From positions 124,001-188,000 of the forward strand of contig NZ_STGD01000002.1 of NCBI RefSeq assembly GCF_005222755.1: a stretch of DNA of 64,000 bases, given 5' to 3'. The notes under the pieces were generated by a model. It was not told the origin of the DNA and did no database searches. It saw only the letters and a list, made by a program, of their open reading frames with translations. The DNA comes from Roseomonas sp. HF4 (GTDB lineage Bacteria; Pseudomonadota; Alphaproteobacteria; Acetobacterales; Acetobacteraceae). Below, piece after piece: positions 18,801 through 25,854 of the stretch. The stretch's first letter is position 1. Every line of letters begins with the position of its first letter. The translations under genes and the position numbers were made by a program.

Positions 18801-18956
18801 ATCGCGCCCACGGTGTTCTGGGGGCCCATGGCCTTCGCCATCATGGGCGGGCTGCTGGTGGCCACGCTGCTGACGCTGGTCTTCCTGCCGACGCTCTATG
18901 TCGCCGTCTTCGGCGGCCGCCCGCCGGCCCGCGCGGCCGCGGCGACCGAGGCGTGA
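15891..18956 (+). CDS. RND-family efflux pump, inner-membrane subunit
   Basis: A 1021-residue RND permease, normal length, with the two-fold repeat of 12 helices and two large periplasmic loops. Proton-relay residues are present: the helix-4 aspartate pair in LLVDDAMTT (D403, D404) and the helix-10 lysine in MIAKNAI (K923). The helix-4 motif differs from the common VVDDAIVVVEN. It forms the pump with the adaptor encoded just upstream. Start ATG 15891 is the last repeat-array ATG and gives the normal MIGPNLSAWSI N-terminus. Only 1 bp separates its stop from the first antiporter gene, so pump and Mrp-like antiporter are probably co-transcribed. The substrate is unknown. Confidence 0.92.
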   Translation: MIGPNLSAWSIGNRSLVVYFMIVALVAGAFAFVKLGRNEDPAFTFRTMVVSAVWPGASVEETILQVTERLERTLQETPNLDRLRSYTVAGQTTIFVDLKGTTPPAVVPDTWYQVRRRVADMRHTLPQGVLGPFFNDDFGDTFGIIYGFTADGFTQRELRDFVEDARSRLLLVPDVSKVEILGAQDERIFIEFSTERLAGLGLNYGALVAALQAQNLVRPAGVIETGQERLAVRVSGAFENEADILAVNFVIGERIFRLGDLAQVRRGTADPPQPMFRVNGTPAIGLAVAMRAAGDILALGQNIKAEMARIRAELPIGIEPILVADQAVTVDEAIGDFTESLWQAILIIMAVSFLALGMRAGAVVALSIPLTLAIVFPLMSVFGIDLQRISLGALIIALTLLVDDAMTTIDAMIRRLSAGDTKEKAATFAYSSLASSMLTGTLVTIAGFLPIGFAQSSAGEYTFSIFAVVAIALIVSWFVAVVFAPLLGMAILKAPAGGAEPAQPGRLMRGYVAFLSLAMRAKWITIGITVAVFGLAIFASQFVPRQFFPSSDRTELLVDVTLPQNASIFASEQAALRLDAALAADPDVARWSTYVGRGAIRFYLPLNVQLALPFFSQVVVVAKDLPGRERLQQRLETLLAEEFPAAVSRVYPLELGPPVGWPVQYRVNGPDIERVRDIAQEVAGMMAAARGARQVHFDWMEPAREMRVRVDQDQARLLGLSSAQVAAALNAAVTGTTVTQLRDDIYLIPVIARATAEQRLSLDTLREIQVPLPGGRTVPLTQLARFEYAQEFPLIWRRNRVPTLTVRADVNPGVLPDSVVAQLTPQIAALNARLEAPYRVDLGGIAEESAYSQASVLAVVPMMLVLMLTLLMFQLVSFRRLGLVLALLPLGIIGVVLALLAFGRPLGFVAILGILSLLGMIAKNAIILIIQIETDRAEGREVREAVVAAASSRLRPMMLTALSTILGLIPIAPTVFWGPMAFAIMGGLLVATLLTLVFLPTLYVAVFGGRPPARAAAATEA

Positions 18957-18957
18957 C

Positions 18958-19425
18958 ATGGCGGCGGCGGCGGCGCTCCGCTTCGCCATGCTGCTGCTTT
19001 TCTGGCTCGCCATCGCGGGCACGGCGGCGCTGCCGGTCGGGCTGATCGCGGCGGCGCTCGGGACCGCGGCCAGTCTGCAGCTCATGCCGCCGGCGCGGTT
19101 GCGCCCACGCCCGGCGGCGCTTGCCCTGCTGGTCTTGCGGTTCCCGTGGCAGGCGCTGCGCGCCGGCCTCGCGGTCGCGAGGATTGCGCTCGACCCGCGC
19201 GCCGCCCCGCGCCCGGGAACGATCGAGTGGACGCCGCGACTGCCGCCGGGCACGGCGCGCGACGCCTTCCTCGCCTATGCAAGCCTGCTGCCCGGAACAC
19301 TGCCCGCGGGCGGGCTCGCTGGCGGCGCCGTCCTCATCCATGCGCTCGAGGCCGAGGGCGCGGTGGCGGAGGCCATGACGGCGGAGGAGGCGCGCTTCGC
19401 CCGCGCCTTCGGCCTCGATGGCTGA
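18958..19425 (+). CDS. mnhE: Mrp/Mnh antiporter subunit E (MbhA-like)
   Basis: A 155-residue membrane protein of the MnhE/MrpE family. Two N-terminal helices are followed by the characteristic LLVLRFPWQALRAG stretch and a C-terminal cytoplasmic part containing LLPGTLPAG and IHALE motifs. MrpE is a structural subunit of the multisubunit Na+/H+ antiporter. The start was set at ATG 18958, 1 bp after the RND stop, because that gives the family N-terminus. It overlaps the next gene by 8 bp. Confidence 0.85.
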   Translation: MAAAAALRFAMLLLFWLAIAGTAALPVGLIAAALGTAASLQLMPPARLRPRPAALALLVLRFPWQALRAGLAVARIALDPRAAPRPGTIEWTPRLPPGTARDAFLAYASLLPGTLPAGGLAGGAVLIHALEAEGAVAEAMTAEEARFARAFGLDG

Positions 19426-19690
19426 GGCGCTCGGAGCCGCGGCGTTGCTCGTGCTGGCGACGGTCGTGGCCGGATTGGCGCGCGTCCTGCGCGGGCCGGG
19501 CATCGCGGATCGCGTCATGGCGGCGCAGCTGCTCGGCACGGGCGGCATCGCCGTGCTGCTCCTGCTCGGCGCGGCGACCGGGACGCCGGGGCTGACGGAT
19601 GCGGCGTTGACGCTGGCGCTGCTCGCGGCCTTCGCCACCGTAGCACTGGCACGCGGCGCGCCCGGCGAGGACGGGGACCCGCCAGCATGA
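19418..19690 (+). CDS. mnhF: Mrp/Mnh antiporter subunit F (MbhB-like)
   Basis: A 90-residue protein with three helices and the MrpF hallmark RVLRGPGIADRVMAAQL near residues 23-39. Length agrees with the family (about 85-95). It overlaps the upstream subunit E gene by 8 bp and the downstream subunit G gene by 4 bp, consistent with translational coupling. Confidence 0.87.
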   Translation: MAEALGAAALLVLATVVAGLARVLRGPGIADRVMAAQLLGTGGIAVLLLLGAATGTPGLTDAALTLALLAAFATVALARGAPGEDGDPPA

Positions 19691-19980
19691 CCCTGCTGCT
19701 CGATGCCTTCACCGTGGCCGCGGTGCTGGCCGGCCTGCTGTTCTTCGTGGCCGGCACGGCGGGGCTGCTCCGCTTTCCGGACACGGCAAGCCGCCTGCAT
19801 GCGCTGACCAAGGCGGATCATCTCGGCCTCGGGCTCATCGTGCTGGGCCTGGCGGCGCAGGCGGAAAGCGCGGGCGGCGTCCTGCGCCTGTTCGCGGTCT
19901 GGGCGCTGGTGCTGCTGTCGAGCGCGGCCTCCGGCCCGATCCTCGCGCGGCTGGCGCGGCGCGGGGGGGCGGGCGGATGA
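19687..19980 (+). CDS. mnhG: Mrp/Mnh antiporter subunit G (MbhC-like)
   Basis: A 97-residue protein with three helices. The MrpG signature LRFPDTASRLHALTKADHLG is visible at about residues 28-47. It overlaps both neighbours by 4 bp. In known Mrp complexes subunits E, F and G form a helical bundle at one end of the complex; no catalytic residue is expected here. Confidence 0.88.
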   Translation: MTLLLDAFTVAAVLAGLLFFVAGTAGLLRFPDTASRLHALTKADHLGLGLIVLGLAAQAESAGGVLRLFAVWALVLLSSAASGPILARLARRGGAGG

Positions 19981-20915
19981 CCGCCGGGCATCTCGCAGAC
20001 CTGCTGATCGCGGCAGCGATCCTGGCGCTCGCGCTCGGGGTGGTGCTGGCCCGGCAGGTCTTCACCGCGGTCGCGCTGTTTGTCGCCTTCGGGCTGCTGA
20101 TGGGCTTCGCCTGGGTGCGCCTCGAGGCGCTGGACGTGGCGCTGACCGAGGCGGCGATCGGGGCGGGACTTTCGGGCCTGCTGCTGCTCGGCGCGGCGCG
20201 GCGGCTTGCCCGGACGGGCGCGCCAGTCGATGAGAAGCCGCCGAGGCGCGCGCAGGTCGTGGCTATCGGGATCGCCTGCGCCACCGTCACGGCCGCGCTC
20301 GGCGCCGCCATCCTGGCGCTGCCGGATCCTGCGCCGAGCCTCGCGCCGATGGTGGTGGCGAGCCTCCCGGCGCTCGACCTCGGCAACCCCGTGACGGGCG
20401 TGCTGATGGGCTTCCGCGCGCTCGACACGCTGCTGGAGGCCGCGGTCCTGGCGCTCGCGGTCATCGGCATCTGGGCCCTGACGCCGAACCGCGCCTGGGG
20501 CGGCGCGCCGGGATGGACGCAGCCGCGCGCGACGGAAGGGCCGCTCGCGCTGCTCGCGCGGCTGCTGCCGCCGTTCGGCATCGTCGTGGCCGCGCATGTC
20601 CTCTGGGTCGGCGCGGATGCGCCGGGGGGGAAGTTCCAGGCGGCGGCGATCCTGGCGGCGATGTGGCTGCTGCCCTGGATGGCGGGGCTCGCCGCGCCGC
20701 CGCCGACGGGCGCGGCCTGGCTGCGCGCCGCGGTCGCCGTGGGGCCGCTCGCCTTCATCCTGGCGGGGTTCGGCGGGCTGCTACTCGAAGGCGCCTTCCT
20801 CGCCTATGCGCCGGGTGCTGCGAAGGCGACGATCCTGGCGGTGGAGGTGGTGCTGACGGGCTCGATCGCGGTCGCGCTGGCGCTGCTGGTGCTCGGCCCC
20901 GCGGTGGCGCGATGA
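19977..20915 (+). CDS. mnhB: fused MrpA C-terminal (MbhD/MbhE-like) + MrpB (MbhF-like) subunit
   Basis: A 312-residue membrane protein made of parts that are separate subunits in other complexes. Residues about 7-75 resemble the DUF4040/MbhD domain (LDVALTEAAIGAGLS). Residues about 88-165 resemble MbhE or the end of MrpA (NPVTGVLMGFRALDTLLEAA). Residues about 185-312 form the MrpB domain (LLPPFGIVVAAHV, with a GGKFQAAAI stretch like the usual GGGFQ). No large MrpA N-terminal antiporter part is attached; that role would fall to the D-type subunits downstream. The order E-F-G-[A'B]-C-D-D' matches archaeal Mbh operons. Confidence 0.82.
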   Translation: MTAGHLADLLIAAAILALALGVVLARQVFTAVALFVAFGLLMGFAWVRLEALDVALTEAAIGAGLSGLLLLGAARRLARTGAPVDEKPPRRAQVVAIGIACATVTAALGAAILALPDPAPSLAPMVVASLPALDLGNPVTGVLMGFRALDTLLEAAVLALAVIGIWALTPNRAWGGAPGWTQPRATEGPLALLARLLPPFGIVVAAHVLWVGADAPGGKFQAAAILAAMWLLPWMAGLAAPPPTGAAWLRAAVAVGPLAFILAGFGGLLLEGAFLAYAPGAAKATILAVEVVLTGSIAVALALLVLGPAVAR

Positions 20916-21199
20916 CGGCCACCGTCTTCGGCCTGCTCGGCGCCGCGCTGGTCGGCATCGGCCTGTTCGGCCTGCTGGCGAGGCCGGAGCCGCTGCTGCG
21001 AATCCTGGCCTTCAACCTGCTGGGCGGCGGCGTCTTCCTCGTGTTCGGCGCCGTCGCACGGCGCGGCGCGGCCGCCGGGCTCGCGGCCGACCCCGTGCCG
21101 CAGGCGATCGTGCTGACCGGCATCGTCGTCGCCTTCGCCGCCACGACGCTGGCCGTCGCGCTGGTGCTGCGCCTGGCCGAGGCCGAGGACCGGCCCTGA
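20912..21199 (+). CDS. mnhC: Mrp/Mnh antiporter subunit C (NuoK-like, MbhG-like)
   Basis: A 95-residue, three-helix protein of the MrpC/NuoK family. Features seen: GLFGLLARPEPLLRILAFNLLGGGV in helices 1-2 and DPVPQAIVLTGIVVAFAATT in helix 3 (the DPxPQALVLTAIV motif of MrpC). ATG 20912 overlaps the upstream stop in an ATGA; longer frames upstream are shadows. It overlaps the subunit D start by 1 bp. Confidence 0.87.
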   Translation: MTATVFGLLGAALVGIGLFGLLARPEPLLRILAFNLLGGGVFLVFGAVARRGAAAGLAADPVPQAIVLTGIVVAFAATTLAVALVLRLAEAEDRP

Positions 21200-22695
21200 T
21201 GCCGCCCGACGGGGCGACGCCATGGGGCTTCCTGCCCCTGCTCGCGGTCATGCTCCCGGTCGCGGGCATGGTCGCTGCGCTGCCGCTCGGCGCGCGGTGG
21301 GCGGAACGGCTGGCGCTGGCGCTCATGCCCGTGGGGCTGCTGCTCGCGCTCGGCACCGCCGTCGCGGTGCAGGCCGCGGGTGCGCCGCTCTGGCATGCGC
21401 TCGGGCACTGGGCGCCGCCGCTCGGCCTGGCGCTCAGGGCGGATGGGCTCTCGGCGGCGATGCTGCTGGCGGCTGCGGTCGTGATCGGTGCGACCGCGGT
21501 CTTCGCACGCGCGCAGTTCGGCACGCCGGCGGGCGCGCCCGAGGCGCGCGCCGCCTTCGCCTTCTGGCCGCTGCTGCTCGGCATCTGGGGCGCGACCAAC
21601 CTGGCGCTGGTCGCGAACGACCTCTTCACCGCCTATGTCGCGCTCGAACTGCTGACCTTCGCGGCGATGCCGCTGGTGGCGCTCGACGGCCGGCGGGAGA
21701 CGCTGGCCGCGGCGCTGCGCTACCTGATGTTCGCGCTGCTGGGCTCGGTCCTCTACCTGCTGGGCGCGGCGCTGCTCTATGGCGTGGCGGGCACGCTCGA
21801 TGTCGTGCTGCTGGCCGGGCGCGTCGACGGCAGCCTGCCGGTCGTCGTCGCCGCGGCGCTGATGACGGCGGGGCTGCTCGCCAAGACCGCGCTGCTGCCG
21901 CTGCATCTCTGGCTGCCGCCCGCCCATGCGGGCGCGCCCGCCGCGGGCAGCGCAGTGCTCTCGGCGCTGGTCGTGAAGGGCTCCTTCGTGCTGCTGCTGC
22001 GGCTCTGGTACGGCGTGCTGGCCGGCATCCCGGGGCCGGCGGCGGGGCAGTTGCTGGCCGCGCTCGGCGCCGCGGCCATCCTGCTCGGCAGCGTCGCGGC
22101 GCTGGCTCAGCCGCGCCTCAAGCTGCTGGTCGCCTACTCGACCGTCGCGCAGATCGGATACCTGTTCCTGATGTTCCCGCTGATGGCGGCGATGCCGGAC
22201 ACCGAGACCGCGGCCAAGGCCTGGACCGGCGGCATCCTGCAGGCGGTTTCGCATGCGCTGGCCAAGGCGGCGATGTTCCTGGCCGTCGGCCTCATGGCCG
22301 CGCGGATCGGGCATGATCGGCTGGATGGCCTGGCCGGGGCCGGTCGCGCCGCGCCGGTGCCGCTGCTGACCTTCGGCCTGGCCGGGTTGACGCTGATGGG
22401 CGTGCCACCGTCCGGCGGCTTCGCGGCCAAGTGGTTGCTGCTGAGCGCGGCGATCGAGGGCGGGCAGTGGTGGTGGGCGCTCGTGATCCTCGCGGGCGGG
22501 CTGCTGACCGGCGGCTACGTGTATCGCGTGCTGGCGGCGGGGCTCGCCGGCGGCGGCGCGGGCCCGCCCGCCCCGCGCGCCGCCGCGCCCGAGGCGATCG
22601 CGCTTGGCCTCGCGATCCTGTCCGTGCTGCTCGGCCTCGTGCCGCTGGCGGCCTTCGGCCTCGTGCAGGTCGGGCGCATGGACATGCTGCCGTGA
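21199..22695 (+). CDS. mnhD: Mrp/Mnh antiporter subunit D (NuoN/NuoM-like)
   Basis: A 498-residue proton-translocating membrane subunit with about 14 helices. Key ion-pathway residues are in place: the helix-5 glutamate in VALELLTF (E150), the lysine in LLAKTALLPLHLWLP (K229), and K260 in LSALVVK after the APAAGSA stretch. It should carry out H+ or Na+ transfer as in complex I antiporter-like subunits. It overlaps its neighbours by 1 and 4 bp. A second, diverged copy follows. Confidence 0.9.
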   Translation: MPPDGATPWGFLPLLAVMLPVAGMVAALPLGARWAERLALALMPVGLLLALGTAVAVQAAGAPLWHALGHWAPPLGLALRADGLSAAMLLAAAVVIGATAVFARAQFGTPAGAPEARAAFAFWPLLLGIWGATNLALVANDLFTAYVALELLTFAAMPLVALDGRRETLAAALRYLMFALLGSVLYLLGAALLYGVAGTLDVVLLAGRVDGSLPVVVAAALMTAGLLAKTALLPLHLWLPPAHAGAPAAGSAVLSALVVKGSFVLLLRLWYGVLAGIPGPAAGQLLAALGAAAILLGSVAALAQPRLKLLVAYSTVAQIGYLFLMFPLMAAMPDTETAAKAWTGGILQAVSHALAKAAMFLAVGLMAARIGHDRLDGLAGAGRAAPVPLLTFGLAGLTLMGVPPSGGFAAKWLLLSAAIEGGQWWWALVILAGGLLTGGYVYRVLAAGLAGGGAGPPAPRAAAPEAIALGLAILSVLLGLVPLAAFGLVQVGRMDMLP

Positions 22696-24293
22696 CCGCG
22701 CTGCTGCTGGCCGCGACACCGGCGGCGCCGCTGCTGCTGCTGGCGGCGCTGGCCGTGCCGCGGCTGCGCGCGCGGGCGACCGGGCTGCTGTGGCTGGCAC
22801 CGCTGCCCGGGCTCGCCTGCGCGCTTCTCGCGGCAGGCGGGGCGCCGCTCTTGTTCTATCCGCGCCTGTCGCTGACGCTCTCGCTCGACGGGCCGTCGGC
22901 GCTGCTGCTCGGCGCGGCGTCGCTGCTCTGGCTCGCGGCATCCGTCTATGCGCGCGCCTACATGCCGCCGGACGGGCTGGTGCGCTTCGCCGCCTGGTGG
23001 CTCCCGACCATGGCGGGCAGCCTCGGCGTGTTCGTCGCGGGCGACCTCGTCTCCTTCTATCTCGTCTTCGCGCTGGCGAGCCTTCCCGCCTGGGGCCTCG
23101 TCATCCACGACCGGACGGCGCGCGCGTGGTCGGCCGGCGCGACTTACCTGATGCTGACCGTGCTGGGCGAGGCCGCGCTCCTGGCTGCCTTCGCGCTCCT
23201 GGCGGCGTCGGCGCCGGGGGAGACGCTCGCGATCGCGGAGGTGCTGCCCCACCTCGCCGCGGCGCCGCTGCGCGATGTGACGATCGGGCTGCTCGTTCTC
23301 GGCTTCGGCCTGAAGGCGGGGCTGGTGCCGCTGCATGTCTGGCTGCCGCTGGCGCATCCGGCCGCCCCCATGCCGGCCTCGGCGGTGCTGAGCGGGGCCA
23401 TCATCAAGGCGGGCGTCATCGGGCTGGTCCGGTTCCTGCCGCCGGGCGCGACACCCGTGGGCTGGGGCGAAGCCCTGGTCGTGATCGGCTTCGCGACGGC
23501 CTTCTGGGGCGTTGCGGCCGGCGTGACGCAGCGCAACCCCAAGACCGTGCTGGCCTATTCGAGTGTCAGCCAGATGGGCGTCGTCGCCGCGGCCATCGGC
23601 ATGGGCATCGTGCTCGGCCTCGCCACGACGCCGGCCTCGGCAGCGTTCTACGCGCTGCACCACGTGCTGGCGAAGGGGGCGCTGTTCCTCGCCGTCGGCG
23701 TCGCGGCCACCTGCGGCGGGCGGGCGCGCGCCTGGGTGCTCCTGCCCGCCATCGTGCTCGCGCTCGGCTTCGGCGGCATGCCGCTGACCGGTGGATGGCT
23801 GGCCAAGGAAGCGGTGAAGCCCGAACTCGGCGGCGGCATCGCGGGCATGCTGTCGGCGGCCTCGGCCGCGGGCTCGACGCTGCTCATGCTGCATTTCGTG
23901 CGCCGCCTGGCGGCGGGCTCCGCGGCGGAGGACGCGGCGCGCCCCGCCCCTGCCCTGCTGCTGCCGTGGCTCGGCATGGCGGCGGCGGCGCTGCTGCTGC
24001 CCTGGGCGCTGGCGCCTGGCGCGGCGCCGCTCGATGCCGGTTCGATCGCGAAGGCGCTGTGGCCGGTGCTGGCCGGCGCTGCGCTGTTCGCCCTGCTGGT
24101 GCGCTGGGGCGCATCGCTTCCGGTGGTGCCCGAAGGCGACGTTATCCTGCTCGCCCGGCGCGTCCTGCATGGGCTGGCGCCGACCGGGCCGGCGCTCATG
24201 CGGGCCGAGCAGGCGCTGCGGGCCTGGCCTGTCGCTGGGCTTGCGCTGCTGCTGCTGGCGCTGCTGCTCGGCCTTGCGATGGCGGCGGCCTGA
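22692..24293 (+). CDS. second D-type antiporter subunit (complex I subunit 5/MrpD-like), TM5 glutamate missing
   Basis: A 533-residue paralogue of the preceding subunit. The GTG start at 22692 overlaps its stop (GTGA). Conserved lysines are present: LGFGLKAGLVPLHVWLP (K208) and SGAIIKAG (K239). At the usual helix-5 glutamate position the protein reads FYLVFALASLPAWG, with A127 where related proteins have FEL; the codon is gcg. The final helices are as expected. It probably takes the place of the missing MrpA/NuoL-like subunit, but with an altered or lost proton path. It ends 9 bp before the end of the convergent lpxR-like gene. Confidence 0.85.
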   Translation: MTALLLAATPAAPLLLLAALAVPRLRARATGLLWLAPLPGLACALLAAGGAPLLFYPRLSLTLSLDGPSALLLGAASLLWLAASVYARAYMPPDGLVRFAAWWLPTMAGSLGVFVAGDLVSFYLVFALASLPAWGLVIHDRTARAWSAGATYLMLTVLGEAALLAAFALLAASAPGETLAIAEVLPHLAAAPLRDVTIGLLVLGFGLKAGLVPLHVWLPLAHPAAPMPASAVLSGAIIKAGVIGLVRFLPPGATPVGWGEALVVIGFATAFWGVAAGVTQRNPKTVLAYSSVSQMGVVAAAIGMGIVLGLATTPASAAFYALHHVLAKGALFLAVGVAATCGGRARAWVLLPAIVLALGFGGMPLTGGWLAKEAVKPELGGGIAGMLSAASAAGSTLLMLHFVRRLAAGSAAEDAARPAPALLLPWLGMAAAALLLPWALAPGAAPLDAGSIAKALWPVLAGAALFALLVRWGASLPVVPEGDVILLARRVLHGLAPTGPALMRAEQALRAWPVAGLALLLLALLLGLAMAAA

Positions 24294-24302
24294 AAATCAC
24301 CG

Positions 24303-25301
24303 TCAGAAGCGGAAGGACAGGCTGGCCGACCCGTATTGCGCGGTGTTGCGCTGCGTCTCGAATTCCCGGGACCTGGCGGTATAGGCGAGGGTCAGGCGTG
24401 CGAAGGGCATGATGAACGCAAGGCCCGCGCTCACGTCGCCCACGAGCGGCTCCCGGTCCACGCTGCGGCTGTCGCGCCAGGTGTTGCCGTCGAGGAAGAT
24501 GTCCTGCGCGACCGCGCGCCCTTCCAACGCGCCGAAGACATACCAGCCCCAGCGCCCGTCCGGCTGGTAGAAGGCCGAGCCCGCTACCGAGGGGCGCATC
24601 CGGGGCGGGCCGAAATCCGCCTCCAGCTCGGTGCCGAACCTGACCATGACCCCCGCGCCGGCATAGGTCTGCACATTGCCCAGGCTCGCCAAGACCGTCG
24701 GCACGATGCCGAGGGCGATGTCGTCCCAGACCGGGTCGGAGTTGAAGCGCCACTGGCGCGTCAGGATCAGGTTCACGCCCGGCTCGTCCTTGAGCTGGTA
24801 GTCCCAGCCATAGGCGCGGTCGATGTTGAGGAAGTCGTGGACGTTGTTCTGCGTCTGCTCGCCGAGCGCGGAAGGCCCGACCACGCCGAGCTGCAGTTCG
24901 ATGCTGCCGTAGTCCCGGGCGGTGTAGGAGGCGAGGTTGATTGCGCCGTAGAGCCAGCCGGCATAGGGCCGGTCCAGCGGGTCGGGATTGCGGCGGTCGG
25001 TATCGGCCGGCGTGAAGATGTTCTGCCCGAAGGCGAGGCCCCAGCGCGGCGTGCCGCCGGTCGGGAAGATCAGGCTCGGCCGGTCGGTCAGGAAGGCGAG
25101 CCAGGCCGGCGGGTCGTAGGAGGAAGACCGCCACGCGAACTGGAAGCCGCTCGTGTAGTAGCGGTCGGTGCCGGCCAGGAGGTCGTTCTCGTAGGTGAAG
25201 CTCCAGGTGCCGCGATCGTCGCCGCGCACGCGCTCCTCGGCGCGTGCGGGCATGGTCGCCAGGGCGACGAGAAGCGCGGCCGCCGGAACGCCGCGCCTCA
25301 T
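24303..25301 (-). CDS. lpxR: LpxR-like lipid A 3'-O-deacylase
   Basis: A 332-residue outer-membrane beta-barrel enzyme of the DUF2219/LpxR family, which removes the 3'-acyloxyacyl chain of lipid A. A signal peptide ends at ARA (residue 21). Active-site elements are visible: YEND (N39, D40), DRYYTSG (S51) and the histidine in NNVHDFL (H155), plus DRPYAGWLY. The C-terminal strand ends in FRF, as expected for barrel insertion. The start overlaps the stop of the DUF1269 gene (ATGA). Lipid A remodelling would fit the envelope theme of the region. Confidence 0.86.
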   Translation of the reverse strand: MRRGVPAAALLVALATMPARAEERVRGDDRGTWSFTYENDLLAGTDRYYTSGFQFAWRSSSYDPPAWLAFLTDRPSLIFPTGGTPRWGLAFGQNIFTPADTDRRNPDPLDRPYAGWLYGAINLASYTARDYGSIELQLGVVGPSALGEQTQNNVHDFLNIDRAYGWDYQLKDEPGVNLILTRQWRFNSDPVWDDIALGIVPTVLASLGNVQTYAGAGVMVRFGTELEADFGPPRMRPSVAGSAFYQPDGRWGWYVFGALEGRAVAQDIFLDGNTWRDSRSVDREPLVGDVSAGLAFIMPFARLTLAYTARSREFETQRNTAQYGSASLSFRF

Positions 25302-25816
25302 GCCGGCGTCGCGGCTCCGCGGGCGGCGTCCTGCGCGGTGGCCAGCGCCTCGCGCAGCGCGGCTTCCTTCGTCTCATCGAAGGAGGACCGCATCACCTTG
25401 CCCCCGATGCCGCGGAACTCGGCCAGCACCTTGTCGCCCGTCACCTTGCGGATGAGCAGGAACAATGCGGCGTGGCCGGATTCGAGCGTCGCCGCGACAT
25501 CCTTCATGAAGGCGTCGTTGATGCCGACATCGGTTAGCTTGCCGCTGAGCGCCCCCGCTCCCGCGCCGAGCGCGGTACCGACCAGTGGCATCAGGAACAG
25601 CATGCCGATCAGCGTGCCCCAGAGCGCGCCAGAGGCCGCGCCCATCGCGGTTGGGTTGAACACCTGGTTGAGCTTGACCGTGCCGTCCGGCCCCTTCACC
25701 GCGACAACCGCGTCGCCGAGCTCGATCAGGTATTCCTTCTGCATGCCGAGCAGGCGCGTGCGCACTTCCTCCGCCTGTGCCTCGGTGGGGAAGGAGACGA
25801 CGAGAAGATCCGCCAT
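25298..25816 (-). CDS. DUF1269 family membrane protein
   Basis: A 172-residue protein. A ferredoxin-like N-terminal part (DLLVVSFPTEAQAEEVRTRL) is followed by a glycine-zipper hydrophobic segment (GALWGTLIGMLFLMPLVG, then GTALGAGAGALSG) at about residues 62-92 and a soluble C-terminal half. This matches DUF1269 proteins, which are predicted membrane-associated and of unknown function. It lies 38 bp after the asparaginase gene and overlaps the lpxR-like start by 4 bp. Confidence 0.82.
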   Translation of the reverse strand: MADLLVVSFPTEAQAEEVRTRLLGMQKEYLIELGDAVVAVKGPDGTVKLNQVFNPTAMGAASGALWGTLIGMLFLMPLVGTALGAGAGALSGKLTDVGINDAFMKDVAATLESGHAALFLLIRKVTGDKVLAEFRGIGGKVMRSSFDETKEAALREALATAQDAARGAATPA

Positions 25817-25854
25817 GATGGTGCCTCTTGTACGGTTGGTGCCGATGGTGCCGG

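Noticed and set aside
16986..19253. Minus-strand open frame of 755 codons opposite the RND pump and mnhE
   Set aside because: It is antisense to strongly conserved genes, with Gln/His/Arg-rich composition typical of a mirrored high-G+C frame.
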